Source: Phlyctochytrium arcticum (lineage: Eukaryota > Chytridiomycota > Chytridiomycetes > Chytridiales > Chytridiaceae). Taken from it: 64,000 nucleotides of DNA. The translations under genes were made by a program, and so were the position numbers. Each line of letters starts with the position of its first letter. The first letter of the stretch is position 1. Shown in pieces: positions 1-11,600 of the stretch. Where the stretch lies: NCBI GenBank assembly GCA_025602905.1, contig JAHLKI010000048.1, positions 56,576 through 120,575 of the forward strand, written 5' to 3'. The notes below the pieces were generated by a model that was not told the origin of the DNA, ran no database searches, and was given only the letters and a program-made list of their open reading frames with translations.

Positions 1-1464
1 TGATACACAAATGAAAGAGAGGCATACCTAACAAATGAGTCAGGGGCAATAGAAACGGCCTGTATTCTCCATTTCTTCGCGAATTCATCCTCGTACAAGA
101 CGTACAGAGGTTGCTTGTCCTCTGCAATCTTTTGCTCTTCCTCCAGAATGTGCCTGGTGAACAGCTCTTAATGAATGGCCTGCGGGACTTTTTGACCTTA
201 AACTTACAAATGTTCCTTCCATGGGCAAAAGCTCTTCAAGACCATGATTTTGCCGGATGGGTCGACGTTGAATCGGTCAGCCAGGGACTGTTCGACCAGC
301 TCTCGTCCAGGCAACCAGGCCAGCCCAATGTAACGAACCTGGAAAAAATTCCAAGTTAGATTGTGTGTATCACATCAAAAATCTTACACTTGACGCACCC
401 TCTCTACGAATTCCTCTCCCATCATCTTGACTGTTATTTCGCAATAAGCGAATGTGTGCATTCGCATGTGGAAGGCAGCCACGCACCTGCACGCAAGAAA
501 CGGGACTGAAGGTCGTCCTGTTTCTCGTTCCACCAAGGGTTCAACTTGCTAACCCGGGCACTTGCATTGGTAGAGTCGCGGTATTTCGGCTTTAGGTCAG
601 CAGGATATTGGGGTACACCATTGTCAATGCCGTCAAACTATGGTTCTCAATTAGACCACATGCCGCGCGGAAAGTTTTGCACACACACGGCCACGCACCG
701 CAAGAACGAAATCCTTGTAGACTTTTTGGTAGACAATTTCTACGCGTGCATCATCCTCAGCGAAACCCAAGACCTTGGCTACAACCCGTCGACCAAAGTG
801 CTTGTATACCAATCCGGCGGAAGATAATCTGTACAGCAGAGCAAAGATGAGCACCATGGGGGATGTTTGATGACACTCTACCCATTCACATACTTGATGT
901 CAAAGTTTGAGTCAAACGTCTCCTCAAATCCACGCTGATGATGATCGAATCGGTTCCGAGCAGGGTCGTATTCACCTCCAACATCCACCACGATGTCGCC
1001 TTTGGCAATAACTTCCGGGTCGCGGGTACGAACAACATCTACGTATGTCGGGATTCGATATTCAGTGCTGCTATAAAATGATTCACATTCCCCCGAAATT
1101 GCACAAGTACCTGCATCCGCAAATTCTGGCAGAACTCTTGAGAAAACGAGCGAAAGTCTTTAGAGGGCGTGCAAGGGATTTGTTTATGAGAAGCACTCAC
1201 TGGAGCATGGCTACGGCCAGAGACTCATCGGCGTGGAATCTGAATTTTAAAACAAACAGAAAATCAGAGACGATGCATTGCCAAGACAAGGAGATGCCAT
1301 GGGACTTACGTTCCACTGTGGGTAGTGATAATTTTCTGTGAAGAGAAGAGTTGCGGGCGAGGGGAGGTGAGAAGAGGACGCCATTGGGATAGTGTCAAAA
1401 GGCAGCGCCGTCGGCCCACGCAGCCAGCAGACGGGAAAAAAAGAGAGCCTACCTTTGCTGCCAT
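1..1464 (-). CDS. MYG1: MYG1 family exonuclease (UPF0160), 3' end outside window
   Basis: MYG1 proteins are DHH-like 3'-5' exonucleases of nucleus and mitochondria that act in RNA processing. The start ATG is at 1464-1462, with a four-codon first exon (MAAK) and then a small exon near 1349-1324 that encodes KIITTHSG. Later exons give the family blocks THSGTFHADE, VDVVRTRDP, IVVDVGG and RFDHHQRGF (DHH-type metal ligands), then LSSAGLVYKHFG, STNASARVSKLNPWW and GLAWLPGRELVE. The last visible coding exon ends near 26 at a GT donor, so the C-terminus lies to the left of the window. At least seven short introns are inferred by restoring family homology; exact joints are by eye. It is divergent from TTC1 with about 370 bp between starts. 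Confidence 0.85.
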
Positions 1465-1838
1465 TGCGGGATTCAAGTCAGAGTTTTTGGTATTTTCTGG
1501 AGGTGATCTCTGGTGGAGAGCTGTGAAGAATCGTTTTCGAATTTTGACATTTTGTGGGTTGTCATCAACCCTAGCTCTATTTGTAGACCTGTCATTTTTA
1601 CCTTAGGTGAAAGCGCTTGTTTCTTTCTGAGAGCAGCTAATAACAACACTGTAAAAGAATAGGATCCTACATCAAGGTCCAACTGTTATCGCTCTCGAAA
1701 AGTCACCCCAAGTCCTGTCTACCGCAAAGGATCCCTTCAAAATTACCAGCCAGTCATAGTGGCGTCCGTTGTCGAAATTCAAAATTCAAAAGAGAAGCAC
1801 GAGCAGAACAGGGCAAACCACAAAGAAGATAGTATAAT
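1465..1838. promoter_or_regulatory. shared divergent promoter MYG1/TTC1
   Basis: This is a non-coding gap between two divergent start codons. No clear TATA box is visible. It probably holds both promoters and 5'UTRs; this is inference from arrangement only. Confidence 0.4.
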
Positions 1839-2977
1839 ATGGCTGAAGGATCAGGTTCGCATCCCTCACGAAACGACTTTGTGCGGTCGAGTTAACCAGA
1901 CGATCATAGGATTAGATCCGTCGTCGGCGTCGAGCAACTCTGCACCCTCAATATCCCCACTCCAGAAACCCGTCTCCGATCTCACCGACGCCGGTTTACA
2001 TTCAGAAGAAGTGGAAGAGTTCCATGATTGCGTCGAGGAGATCATATTATCGCCAGAAGAGCGAAGAGTGAGTAAAGATAAACAAACACGGCTAGGCATC
2101 GCACCGATTGAAGATTTTGATGTCATGTAGGCATTGAAGGAACGGGCGAGCAGCATCAAGAATGAAGGAAATGAATTGTTCAAAAAGCAAGAGTACGATA
2201 ATGCGATGGCGCGGTAAGCATCAACTAAACATGAAGCATGGGGTGTGGCCATTCTGATGATTGAGCTTACTATCCAGGTATGAGGAGGCGCTGGCGACCT
2301 GCCCCAAAGATGAGGCAGAAGACAGGGCAGTGTATCAGGCAAACATTGCCGCATGCTATATGCAGCAGGTTGGTCACAGATTGGCATTTCTTCAGACTAG
2401 ATCTAGACTGTTGACCGGCAGCCTTTAGGGTGATTTCAAGTCAACGGTCGCTTTCTGTACTGAAGGTGAGCATTTGTTGTCTATTTGCCTATTGCTTGAA
2501 ACTGACCCTCCTTCATCTTGTGTGTCAGCCTTGAAAGGCAATCCCACGTATATCAAAGCACTCAGCCGCCGAGCATCCGCCAATGAAAAGATTGGATCAT
2601 GGGCATCACTTACGGATGCACTTAAAGGTACAAACAGTTTAGACTTTCTCGAACATGCGATGGCATTTGGTTGACTTTTATGACGGTAGATTATCAGAAG
2701 ATACAGTCATTAGGCGCGGCAGATGCAACCGTTAAACGAGCACTGTCATCATTACCAGGGAGGATAACAGTACAGCAAGAAAAGGAAAAGGATGAGATGT
2801 TGGGTACGTTATTCGCGAGCCGTCAAACAGTGGAATCATTTGCTCATAGTTCGACCAGGAAAATTGAAGGATCTTGGAAATGGGATATTGGGCAAATTTG
2901 GGCTATCATTGGATAATTTCAACATGCAGAAAGATCCCAAAACTGGGAGCTATAGTATGAACATGGGGAGCAAATAA
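1839..2977 (+). CDS. TTC1: TTC1-like tetratricopeptide repeat protein
   Basis: This is a TPR co-chaperone-type adaptor of the TTC1 family. After an acidic, low-complexity N-terminus come TPR blocks (KNEGNELFKKQEYDNAMARYEEAL, read across an intron; ANIAACYMQQGDFKSTVAFCTEAL; YIKALSRRASANEKIG). The TTC1-specific tail KLKDLGNGILGKFGLSLDNF followed by TGSYSMN is present. About eight exons are separated by short introns; an example donor/acceptor pair leaves DEML-G-KLKDLG in frame. The ATG at 1839 is chosen because the first exon then joins at a GT...AG intron to the long frame at 1916; the upstream in-frame GTG at 1759 is less likely. The stop is TAA at 2975-2977. Confidence 0.8.
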
Positions 2978-3209
2978 ATACACAAAGTCCAGTTCAAATT
3001 CTTTCCCTTTTGGGCCTGCCTTTTCTAATTCTTTTTGATGTTGCTGGCGAATAATTTCTTACGGTGATGACAAATAGGTTTTGAGGTGACTGACGCGTTG
3101 GAAATTGTCTCTTTGATATAAAAAGGTCCCCAGATCTCTCCCGTCTGTTTCCACTGATACACTGATAACAACTCACATAAAGCTACTCTCAACCACCCGC
3201 TAAAGAACA

Positions 3210-4065
3210 ATGGCCGACCACGGACACTCTCACGGCGCTCATGGTCATGCACATGCTCACGGACACTCTCACGGTCATTCGCACAGCACAGAGATGCCTC
3301 AACAAAACCCAGGCGAAAGTCTGCACGATTTCAACGTTCGGTTCTTCAATGCCAAGGCTGCCGTGTATGATCAGCTGAATGGGGTGCAGGATGTTGCCCA
3401 ACAGACTGCCAACATTTTTCGTGACATCCTTCCCTTGAACAAGGAGACGGTCGTTTTGGATTTCGCCTGCGGGACAGGTAGATCTCTCTGAGGTTAAAGG
3501 CATCCACGAGTGAGACATTAAAATGACATTATATATAGGCAATCTATCCGTTCTGCTCTCCCCGTACGTAAAGTCGATTCAGGGCATCGATGTGACTCAA
3601 GGAATGGTAGACACTTACAACGAAAAGGCGGTTTCGCTGCCCGATAAGAATATCCACGCCAAGGTAGCCAACATTACTGAACCTACTGACCTGAAACCAC
3701 TTCAGTCGACAAAGTACGACCTCATATTCACGCAATTGGCCCTTCATCACATCCCCAACGCCGAAGAAATCGTTTCTCTATTGGCCACTCTTCTCAAGGA
3801 AACGGGAAAGCTGGTGTTGGTCGACTTTGAGAATACCAAGGACGGGCAGGGCTTCCACGAATCACACGGACATGTAGCGCACCAGCATGGGTTTACCCGA
3901 GGAGAGGTGGAGGGATGGTTTGGAAAGGCTAACTTGAAGGTGGAAGAGTTCAAAAGTCGGGCCGTGACATTGACAAAGCAGCATGTCGAGGAGGGAAACA
4001 AGGCATTGGGTGGGAGCGCCGAAAGCAAATCCTTCCCAATTTTTGTAGCTGTGGGTAGCAAGTAG
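3210..4065 (+). CDS. class I SAM-dependent methyltransferase with His-rich N-terminus
   Basis: Two exons are seen (3210 to about 3478 and about 3539-4065), joined by a roughly 60-bp GT...AG intron. The methyltransferase core is clear: motif I VVLDFACGTGNLS spans the intron, followed by IQGIDVTQGMVD and the post-motif FTQLALHHIPN with KLVLVDFE. The first 26 residues are dominated by alternating His-Gly/His-Ala/His-Ser, which suggests metal binding or a flexible tail. A second HGHVAHQHG patch lies near residue 200. Substrate is unknown. Similar small UbiE/MT11-type enzymes occur in many fungi, often with poor annotation. It converges with FAM50, with 128 bp between stops. Confidence 0.8.
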
Positions 4066-4193
4066 TGCAACGTAGAACGTGGACACGAGAACGTTTGTAG
4101 TATAGACAATGAAACTTTACAGGCCTTTGCTTTGCATACAACCCGAGGTGTGTTCGTAGTATATTTGACGGGTACTTAATACATATGAAGAGT

Positions 4194-5730
4194 TTAGCGA
4201 ATTTCCTGCTCACGTTCCTTGTTGCGGTCTTTGACAGTGTACGACCCGTACTTGCGTTGAGGATCAAATACTTCCCACCGACTAGCTGGAAATATGTGCT
4301 TGTTTTTCTCGTACCATGCTCGCTCAATAATCTTCCCCGCGTGGGACTGGTGAAATTAAGTTTTCCAGTCAGTATATACGCGGGATACCATTGTCCGATG
4401 TACTGCATACCTCCTCAGTTTCTATCGACGCGTCATTGATCAATCGGACGTCGTCGTGAACATCAAAGGAAAATAGGGGCCCCGACTTCCCCCGCGTCTT
4501 GTTTATAATAAAGTCGTAAAATGTGTAGTGCTATAAAGAAAGCATGATCAAGACGCGTCCACGAGAATCTTTGATGCATAGCGCAGAGAACTTACGTGTG
4601 GTATGATCAAATCTTCTTTGACATACATCAGATTATCGACATTGACCCCCCGCAACTCATGCCATTGCTGGCGACAATTTTCGAGAAATTGGGCTATTGT
4701 ATCCCCCTTTTTGCATTCTACTTGCATGCGGTGTCCTGTGCCATCCCAGTAACTATACGTAATTAATATCTTATCTTCTGTTTTTTTCGTGGAGGGAGGA
4801 GAGGAGGCCGGTTGAGCGATTTGATGGTTGGTTGATGACAATAGAACTTACGTTTGATGAGTTCTTGCCGATCGAGCCAGTCTTGCTTGAGTTTTTCTCG
4901 CTCCTTCCTGTCCTCTTCTTCTCGTTCACGATCGGGCAGAAAGCTCGTGTCGACATTGGGGTTCTTCTTGTGCTTTTTACTTTGAGATTCTGTTGACGGT
5001 TGTACAGAATCAGTAAAACCATTTGATCATCGTTTACTGTAGCAGAACGAGCAGGCAGAGGCCTCAGCGAGAAGATCCATTGTCTCATATAACCGTTCCC
5101 GAAGGAGCAGTCTCGAAAACATTGAAAGTTTCGATACAATCTGGCATTCATCATCGGACAGTGCGAGCCCGTTGTGCACAGAGTACTGAACTACTGACCT
5201 GTCGGCGAGTCGGTGTCCTTTTGCTCTTCCTCTTCTTCATCATCGACATCAAAGGAAAGTTTGACCTTTTCCTTCTTCTTTTTCCGCTTCTGTTTCAGTC
5301 TGCGAAAAGCGTCTCAATACAAGCATGTCGACAAACCGCCCAATGGTTCACATACATTGCAGCTCGCTCCTTTTCAATTTCTTCGCGGCGTTTCTGATCA
5401 AGACTTTCCCTGATTCGCTGGAAATCTTCCAGCTGCACCAACCCAATGGTTTGCCGTTTGAGCTCGTTATCGACCCAGTCATTCTGAGCCACAAACTTGT
5501 CGGCGCCAATATGAACTTGCTTTTCCTGATGAAATCAAGCAACAGAAAGCGCAAGTCAATGCGCAACCTTTCAGCGGTGAGCCAGTCGGTCTTTGGGAGG
5601 TAAAAGACGGAATCCAAACCTTGGCAATGCGATCTTTTTGGCTTTGATAGTCGGCTATCATTTGAGTCCGCTGTTTTTCAAGCTGCAGCGCTCGGGACCC
5701 TTCCGCCCCGGCACCCTTGTATTCCGCCAT
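4194..5730 (-). CDS. FAM50A: XAP5/FAM50 family nuclear protein
   Basis: FAM50/XAP5 proteins are nuclear, spliceosome-associated factors. The start [21 protein letters not shown] matches the family N-terminus. It is followed by a charged coiled-coil with [21 protein letters not shown] sequence, then the XAP5 domain: [29 protein letters not shown], and a C-terminus ending [19 protein letters not shown]. Six or so exons are separated by short introns. The start ATG is at 5730-5728 and the TAA stop at 4196-4194. It is divergent from APC11 with a 185-bp gap. Confidence 0.88.
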
Positions 5731-5915
5731 TGTGACTTTCTCTCTTAAAAGATTTGTGCAAAGGAGAGAGGAAGAATTCATATATCAATCGCCGTGGTTG
5801 CCATGGTCTTGCAAATGAACAAGTGACACATCGCAATTCCAAATCTGAGTTTCGCCTTGCGGAAGTGATCGCAGCCGGGATCGCAGGGGATCGCAGCGTC
5901 CAGGAAAGGACTGCC

Positions 5916-6358
5916 ATGCCGCTCAAAGTCAAGATAAAAAGTAAGCACCAACCTTGGAAATACAGTTGAAATCCTGGTTCTGACTTAGTTGTGCTCAGAG
6001 TACGCGACAAACCCACAGTTTTGCAATTTTCCCAAGACTAAATTTTAGGCCACAGCTGGAAGGCAGTTGCTATCTGGAAATGGGACGTCGGGGAAGTGGG
6101 CGATGAGGAGACATGCGGTATCTGCTACAATCCCTTTGACGGATGCTGCTCCGACTGTAAAGTCCCTGGCGACGAATGTCCATTAGGTCGGTAGGGGCTT
6201 TCTACTGTGTCGCAGAGTCAAGAAGCTAATGATTGTTTTTAGTTTGGGGAGAGTGCAAACATGTTTTTCATATGCACTGTATCGAAAAGTGGATCAGTAA
6301 GGAAAACTCAAAAGAGCAATGTCCTATGGATCGGCGGCCCTGGCGCATACGAAATTGA
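5916..6358 (+). CDS. APC11: anaphase-promoting complex RING subunit Apc11
   Basis: This is the small RING-H2 E3 catalytic subunit of the APC/C, which ubiquitinates cyclins and securin together with E2 enzymes. Three exons are joined by two short introns. The protein starts MPLKVKIK and contains WKWDVGE, then the zinc-binding core CGICYNPFDGCC, CKVPGDECPL, GECKHVFHMHCIEKW and CPMDRRPW, ending in RIRN. All Cys/His ligands of the Apc11 RING are present and the length, near 90 residues, is typical. Its stop is only 65 bp from the convergent UTP15 stop. Confidence 0.92.
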
Positions 6359-6423
6359 AAGCTTCTGGATTCTGGATGTGATTGTAAATAGAGGATGAAA
6401 ATAATTTAAATACGAAATGTACA

Positions 6424-8384
6424 TTAGTGTGCTAATGATAGCACAGTCATCATCAGACCCATAACCTCAGTCAATCGCTCCTGCAATTGGATCTCTTGGG
6501 AAACTTTCCGTTTAAGGCGATGTATCAGGTCGTCGATGAGAGGAGCTCTACCCAGAATGCTGCTGTAGATGTCTGCCGAGGGATGTTCAACAATTAGTCT
6601 ATGAGCTTTGGAGTGCAATGAGTAAAAACATACCGAGTATCAGGTTAGCAACGTCAATGAGGAAGGCAGAATAACGGGGTTTGGAAATATGTCTCAGCAG
6701 GAAACGCAATACTGGCTCGAGCGATCGATCGTCTCGGCCACCCAAAGCGGCTCGCAAACCTCCTTGATGTCGGATCTCTTCCAGCACACTTATTGTGATG
6801 ACTGATCGATGAGACTATTAAAAACATGTAAGAATCGGGGCGGGTAACATCATCGAAGAACGGCAAAAAACACATACGCCAGTCAATGATGCATCCAAGG
6901 CGTCTGAAAATCGGAAATTCCTCAAGAACTTGTCATAGATCTTGAGCTGCTTTCTCCTCTGGACTTCTACCCTGATATCGTGCTGTTCGGGCGTGTATTG
7001 CGCACCGCGGTTCCAAAACTTGGCTGTTCCACGTCGAGCAGTCTCCCGTGAATCTGAATCCAGCTCCGCAGTCTTTACCATTCGCTGTCGCATCGAGAGT
7101 AGCCCGTTGTTCATACCAACAACCAGATGCTTGTCATTTGGCTGAAGCAAAGCATGTTTAGCGAAATTTTGTACTGTGCACATGCGCAGATCTTACCGAA
7201 ACGCCAATGCAAGAGACTGGGGCAGGATACTTGATATTGTGGACAACTTTGTAATCCTGCACGCTGTAGATCTTGACGTGGTGATCCAACGAACCGGTCA
7301 ACAAACGAGTTCCTGACCCATCAAAGGTCATGCAGGTGATAGTTTTTTGATGATTCGCCAACGTCTGGATATGACGGGGGCCGCCAAGAATGTCCCAAAT
7401 CTTCACTTGATTCCCACCTTCACCAAGTAGGGTTAGTCTCTTAAGGGACAAAGATGGTATAAGCCGATCGTTCAACTCACCGGCAGAGGCTAACAATCCG
7501 CTTCCTGGGAACAGTAGGAGCGATTCAACGGGTGCGCCATGTTCGAGAGTCATTGTGCATTCCTTTGTACGCATATCCCACATTTTCACGGTATGGTCGT
7601 AAGATCCTGAAAAGATCAAATTTGGATTCTCCGGACTAATTGCGCCTGCACGAACATAATCCTACGATAAAGGTCAGCCAAATGATTGATCGCAACAAAA
7701 ATAGTCGGTTTCGTACCTGATGAGCGTCAAATGTCGCCAGGGCCGCCTCTGTTGGGACATCCCATATGCGCACGGTTTTGTCATCAGATCCAGACAGTAC
7801 ATGCTTGTGATCGGGGGAAAACTGGGAAAGATGCACAGCACTGGAAGGAGGGACAGTTTAGCGTCCGGTCATTATTTACAACGCACCAAAGTTGATCGTA
7901 CCCGTCATGCCCACGTAAAGTTCGCAAAATCGCTCGGCTTCCCAAATCAAAAATCTACGCTCTTCTCTCAGTATGCGAATCTTGCAATTTCGTCGCAGTA
8001 ATTGCCTACCTGAAGCAGACCGGATGCATCTCCTGCTACCAACAGCTTCCCATCTTCTCTGATATGAGCGCTGTAAGCGGTGTCGGAAAATCGAGAAATG
8101 GTTTTCTTGATGGATTGTGTGTTTGCATTGTATACTTGCACCCGGGTCGAACTCGTAACAGCAAAGTCGAACGGTGCTACTGGTGAAAAGTGTATTGAGC
8201 TGATTGCGGCATATTCTTTGAGGAGTACTGGTGACTAGAACGGCGAGCGGTGAGCACCACAAAGTAGCAGAATTTCGACAAAAAGTCTCCGAACCTTGAA
8301 CTTTCGCCAGTAGGTAGCCTCCGCAGTCTTTCTTCCGGGGGGTTTGGGATACTTCTTGATAGTGACTTTCTTGTAGTCTGACAT
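6424..8384 (-). CDS. UTP15: UTP15, U3 snoRNP small-subunit processome WD40 protein
   Basis: UTP15 belongs to the t-UTP/UtpA subcomplex that binds nascent pre-rRNA in the nucleolus. The start MSDYKKVTIKKYPKPP (8384) leads into WD40 repeats: QFSPDHKHVLSGSDDKTVRIWDV, LIFSGSYDHTVKMWDM, LLFPGSGLLASAG, MTFDGSGTRLLTGSLDHHVKIY and LVVGMNNGLLS. The UTP15 C-terminal domain follows (KIYDKFLRNFRFSDALD, GLRAALGGRDDRSLEPVLRFL), ending MMTVLSLAH. Eight or so exons; introns are 50-80 bp. It is divergent from TOP2, with 255 bp between starts. Confidence 0.88.
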
Positions 8385-8639
8385 TTTGTGTGTTTTGGTT
8401 AATTGTCTTCACCAAATTTTGTTACGTTTTGAACTCAATGGCCAAAACGCTGCCTTACATGGCTGTGCCGGCCCGTGCCTCCAAAAAAATCGAGCGCTCA
8501 AGCTCATTCCGCCGTATTTGGCAAAATGATCATTTACGTCTAAAAGGATATATGAGCGGAGCTAATGGGACGTTGAGCTTTCGGACGGCTTTCCCAAGCT
8601 CCATCCCACACATTTTCGGTTCGCTTTGCGTCCGCCAAC

Positions 8640-11600
8640 ATGTCGGATAGTGATGACTTTGCCTTCAGCGATCCGTCGATAGCGGACGAAGACTCGGATT
8701 TCGACGTAAGACTTTGAAACCTTGAGCATTTTATATTTTGTTTATGCTGGCGTTTTGCCCAGGTCCCATTAGTTCCCACCCCCAAGAAGAGCGCGTCAAG
8801 CTCGGCGAAGAAGGATGTGAAGAGCAAAAGTGGTTCGGCCAAGAAGCCAGTGGCAGCCAAGACTGCTGGTGGCAAAAAGATTGAGGTGCAAATGATTTGT
8901 TTATGATGTAAATGAAGAAGGATTGATTGACACCCTCGGTTCTCAGGATATATACCAACGAAAATCCCAAATGGAGCACATTCTGCTTCGGCCGGATACT
9001 TATATTGGCTCCGTTGAATCAGCTGCGGTCCCGATGTGGGTAGTAGATGAGGATAAGAAGTTTGTGTTTCGCACCGTGAATTTTGTACCCGGATTGTTCA
9101 AAATATTCGATGAGATCCTTGTCAACGCCGGTAAGTGCACTTTTTCGGAATACTACCGGTACTAATCGGCACTAATCTGTCATCTCAGCGGACAACAAGG
9201 TAAAACAAGCTTTATGAGTCTCAGTTCAGAAAGTTCCCACTGACATGAATCAGATTCGCGATGGCTCCATGGATACGATCAAAGTAACTATCGACAAAGA
9301 GAACGGAATGATCAGCGTCATGAACAATGGACGTGGTATACCAGTGCAGATTCACGAAAAGGAACAAATTTACGTCCCCGAACTGATCTTTGGTCACTTG
9401 CTGACCTCTTCGAATTATGACGACGATGAAAAGAAAGTTACTGGCGGGCGTAATGGTTACGGTGCCAAGCTTTGTAATATCTTCAGCACGGAATTCAAAG
9501 TTGAGACCTCCGATCAAAGTACTGGAAAACTCTTCAAGCAGGTGTGGAACATTTGTTGTGTGCACGCACGGTTCAGATGCTCATCGAAAAGCAGACGTTT
9601 AGCGCAAACATGAGTAAACGTACGGCACCAAAGATACTAAAAGCTGCGAAGAAAGACTACACAAAAATTAGCTTTATTCCGGATTGGGCAAAGTTTGGAA
9701 TGGAAAAGATGGACGACGACCTGTTAGCCGTATTACGCAAGCGGGTTTATGACATGGCTGGGGTGGTGAAAGACGTCAAGGTTTACTTGAATGACGAACG
9801 TATACAAATCAAGAACTTCAAAGAGTATGTCAAACTGTATCTGGAAAGCTTATTTGGGGAAGATGGTGCCAAACCCACGATTGTTTACGAATGCCCGGAC
9901 GAGCGTTGGGAAATATGTTTCGCACCCAGTGACGGGCAATTCCAGCAGGTACGATTGTAGTTTCCCATTACAAATCTCAGCATAATTGAGTATCATCATG
10001 TTAGGTCTCCTTCGTGAATAGTATTTGTACCTTTAAGGGCGGCACGCACGTTAACGCGGTCGCAGACCAGATTGTTCAAAAATTGAACGAGATGATCAAG
10101 AAGAAGAACAAAGGAAACCCTTTGAAACCACATCAAGTCAAAAGTCATATGTTTCTCTTCATAAATTGTCTTATCGAGAATCCCAGCTTTGATTCACAGA
10201 CAAAGGAGAACATGACTTTGAAAGCCGGCAAGTTTGGATCCAAGTGCAATTTGTCTGATGACTTTATGAAAAAAGGTACGATGTGATCCAAAGGGCGGGG
10301 CGTAATCTGTTCCTAACGCTTACCTAGTGGCCCGCTCCGGAGTTTTGGAAAATATCATGGCGCTTGCTATGACCAAGCAGGCAAACCAGCTGAAGCAAAC
10401 AGATGGAAAGAAACGCGCTCGACTTTCTGGCATCGCCAAGTTAGACGACGCCAACAATGCTGGGACCAAAAATGCCAAGAAATGTACGCTGATTTTGACC
10501 GAAGGAGACTCTGCAAAAGCATTGGCTATCAGTGGGCTCAGCGTTGTTGGACGAGATAACTACGGGGTGTTCCCTCTGCGGGGAAAGCTTCTGAATGTTC
10601 GCGAGGCCACACACAAGCAAATCATGGAGAATGCCGAAATCAATAGCATCAAGCAGATTCTTGGACTCAAAGCAGACAAAGAATACACCTCCACCGATAC
10701 ACTTCGCTATGGGCATGTCATGATAATGGCCGATCAGGTTAGTTAAGTGAACTTCAACTTGTGGAGTCCCCTCTTATGTAGATCATAGGATCACGATGGA
10801 TCCCATATCAAAGGGCTCATTATCAACCTTTTTGATCATTTCTGGCCAAGCCTTCTGAAAACCCCCAACTTTCTGTTACAGTTCATCACACCAATTATTC
10901 GGGTAAGAAGGATCTCCTGTTTGAATCTGTAACTGTCTCTGACTGGTACTCAGGTTACCAAAGGAACCCGACAAATTAATTTTTATAATCTTCCTGAGTA
11001 TATGACATGGCGAGAAACCAATGACGATCGTGGATGGACGATCAAGTACTACAAGGGTTTGGGAACGAGCACCGCAGCGGATGCGAAGAAGTACTTTAGC
11101 AATATGGCTGCGCACATGAAGCCGTTCGCCAGAGCCCGAGATGACGATCGTCAGCTGATTGAGCTTGCCTTTAGCAAGAAAAGAGCGGATGATCGGAAAG
11201 AATGGTTGGCTAATTTGGCAGTAAGTTGCCAGTCAAAGGAATATCATCTTCTGCGTTCAGACTTTGACGCAATGATCAGGCAGGAACATTTATTGATCAT
11301 ACGGTCAAAGAAATCCCAATTAATGACTTTGTCAACCGTGAACTGATCTTGTTCTCAATGGCCGACAACGTCAGATCTATTCCGTCATTGGTGGATGGCT
11401 GCAAGCCAGGACAAAGGAAGATTATCTTTTCATGTTTCAAAAGGAATCTGACAAAAGGGGAACTAAAGGTATTCCGCGCGACGATATTTCGCTTCGAGCC
11501 CAAAGCTTAGGTGCTGATATTTTTCGATAGGTCGCACAACTTGCAGGTTACGTGTCTGAGCACTCTGCTTATCATCATGGGGAGGCTTCTTTGCAGTCGA

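Noticed and set aside
3189..3542. Minus-strand ORF opposite the His-rich methyltransferase
   Set aside because: It is a Val/Met/Ser-rich shadow created by the His codons on the plus strand.
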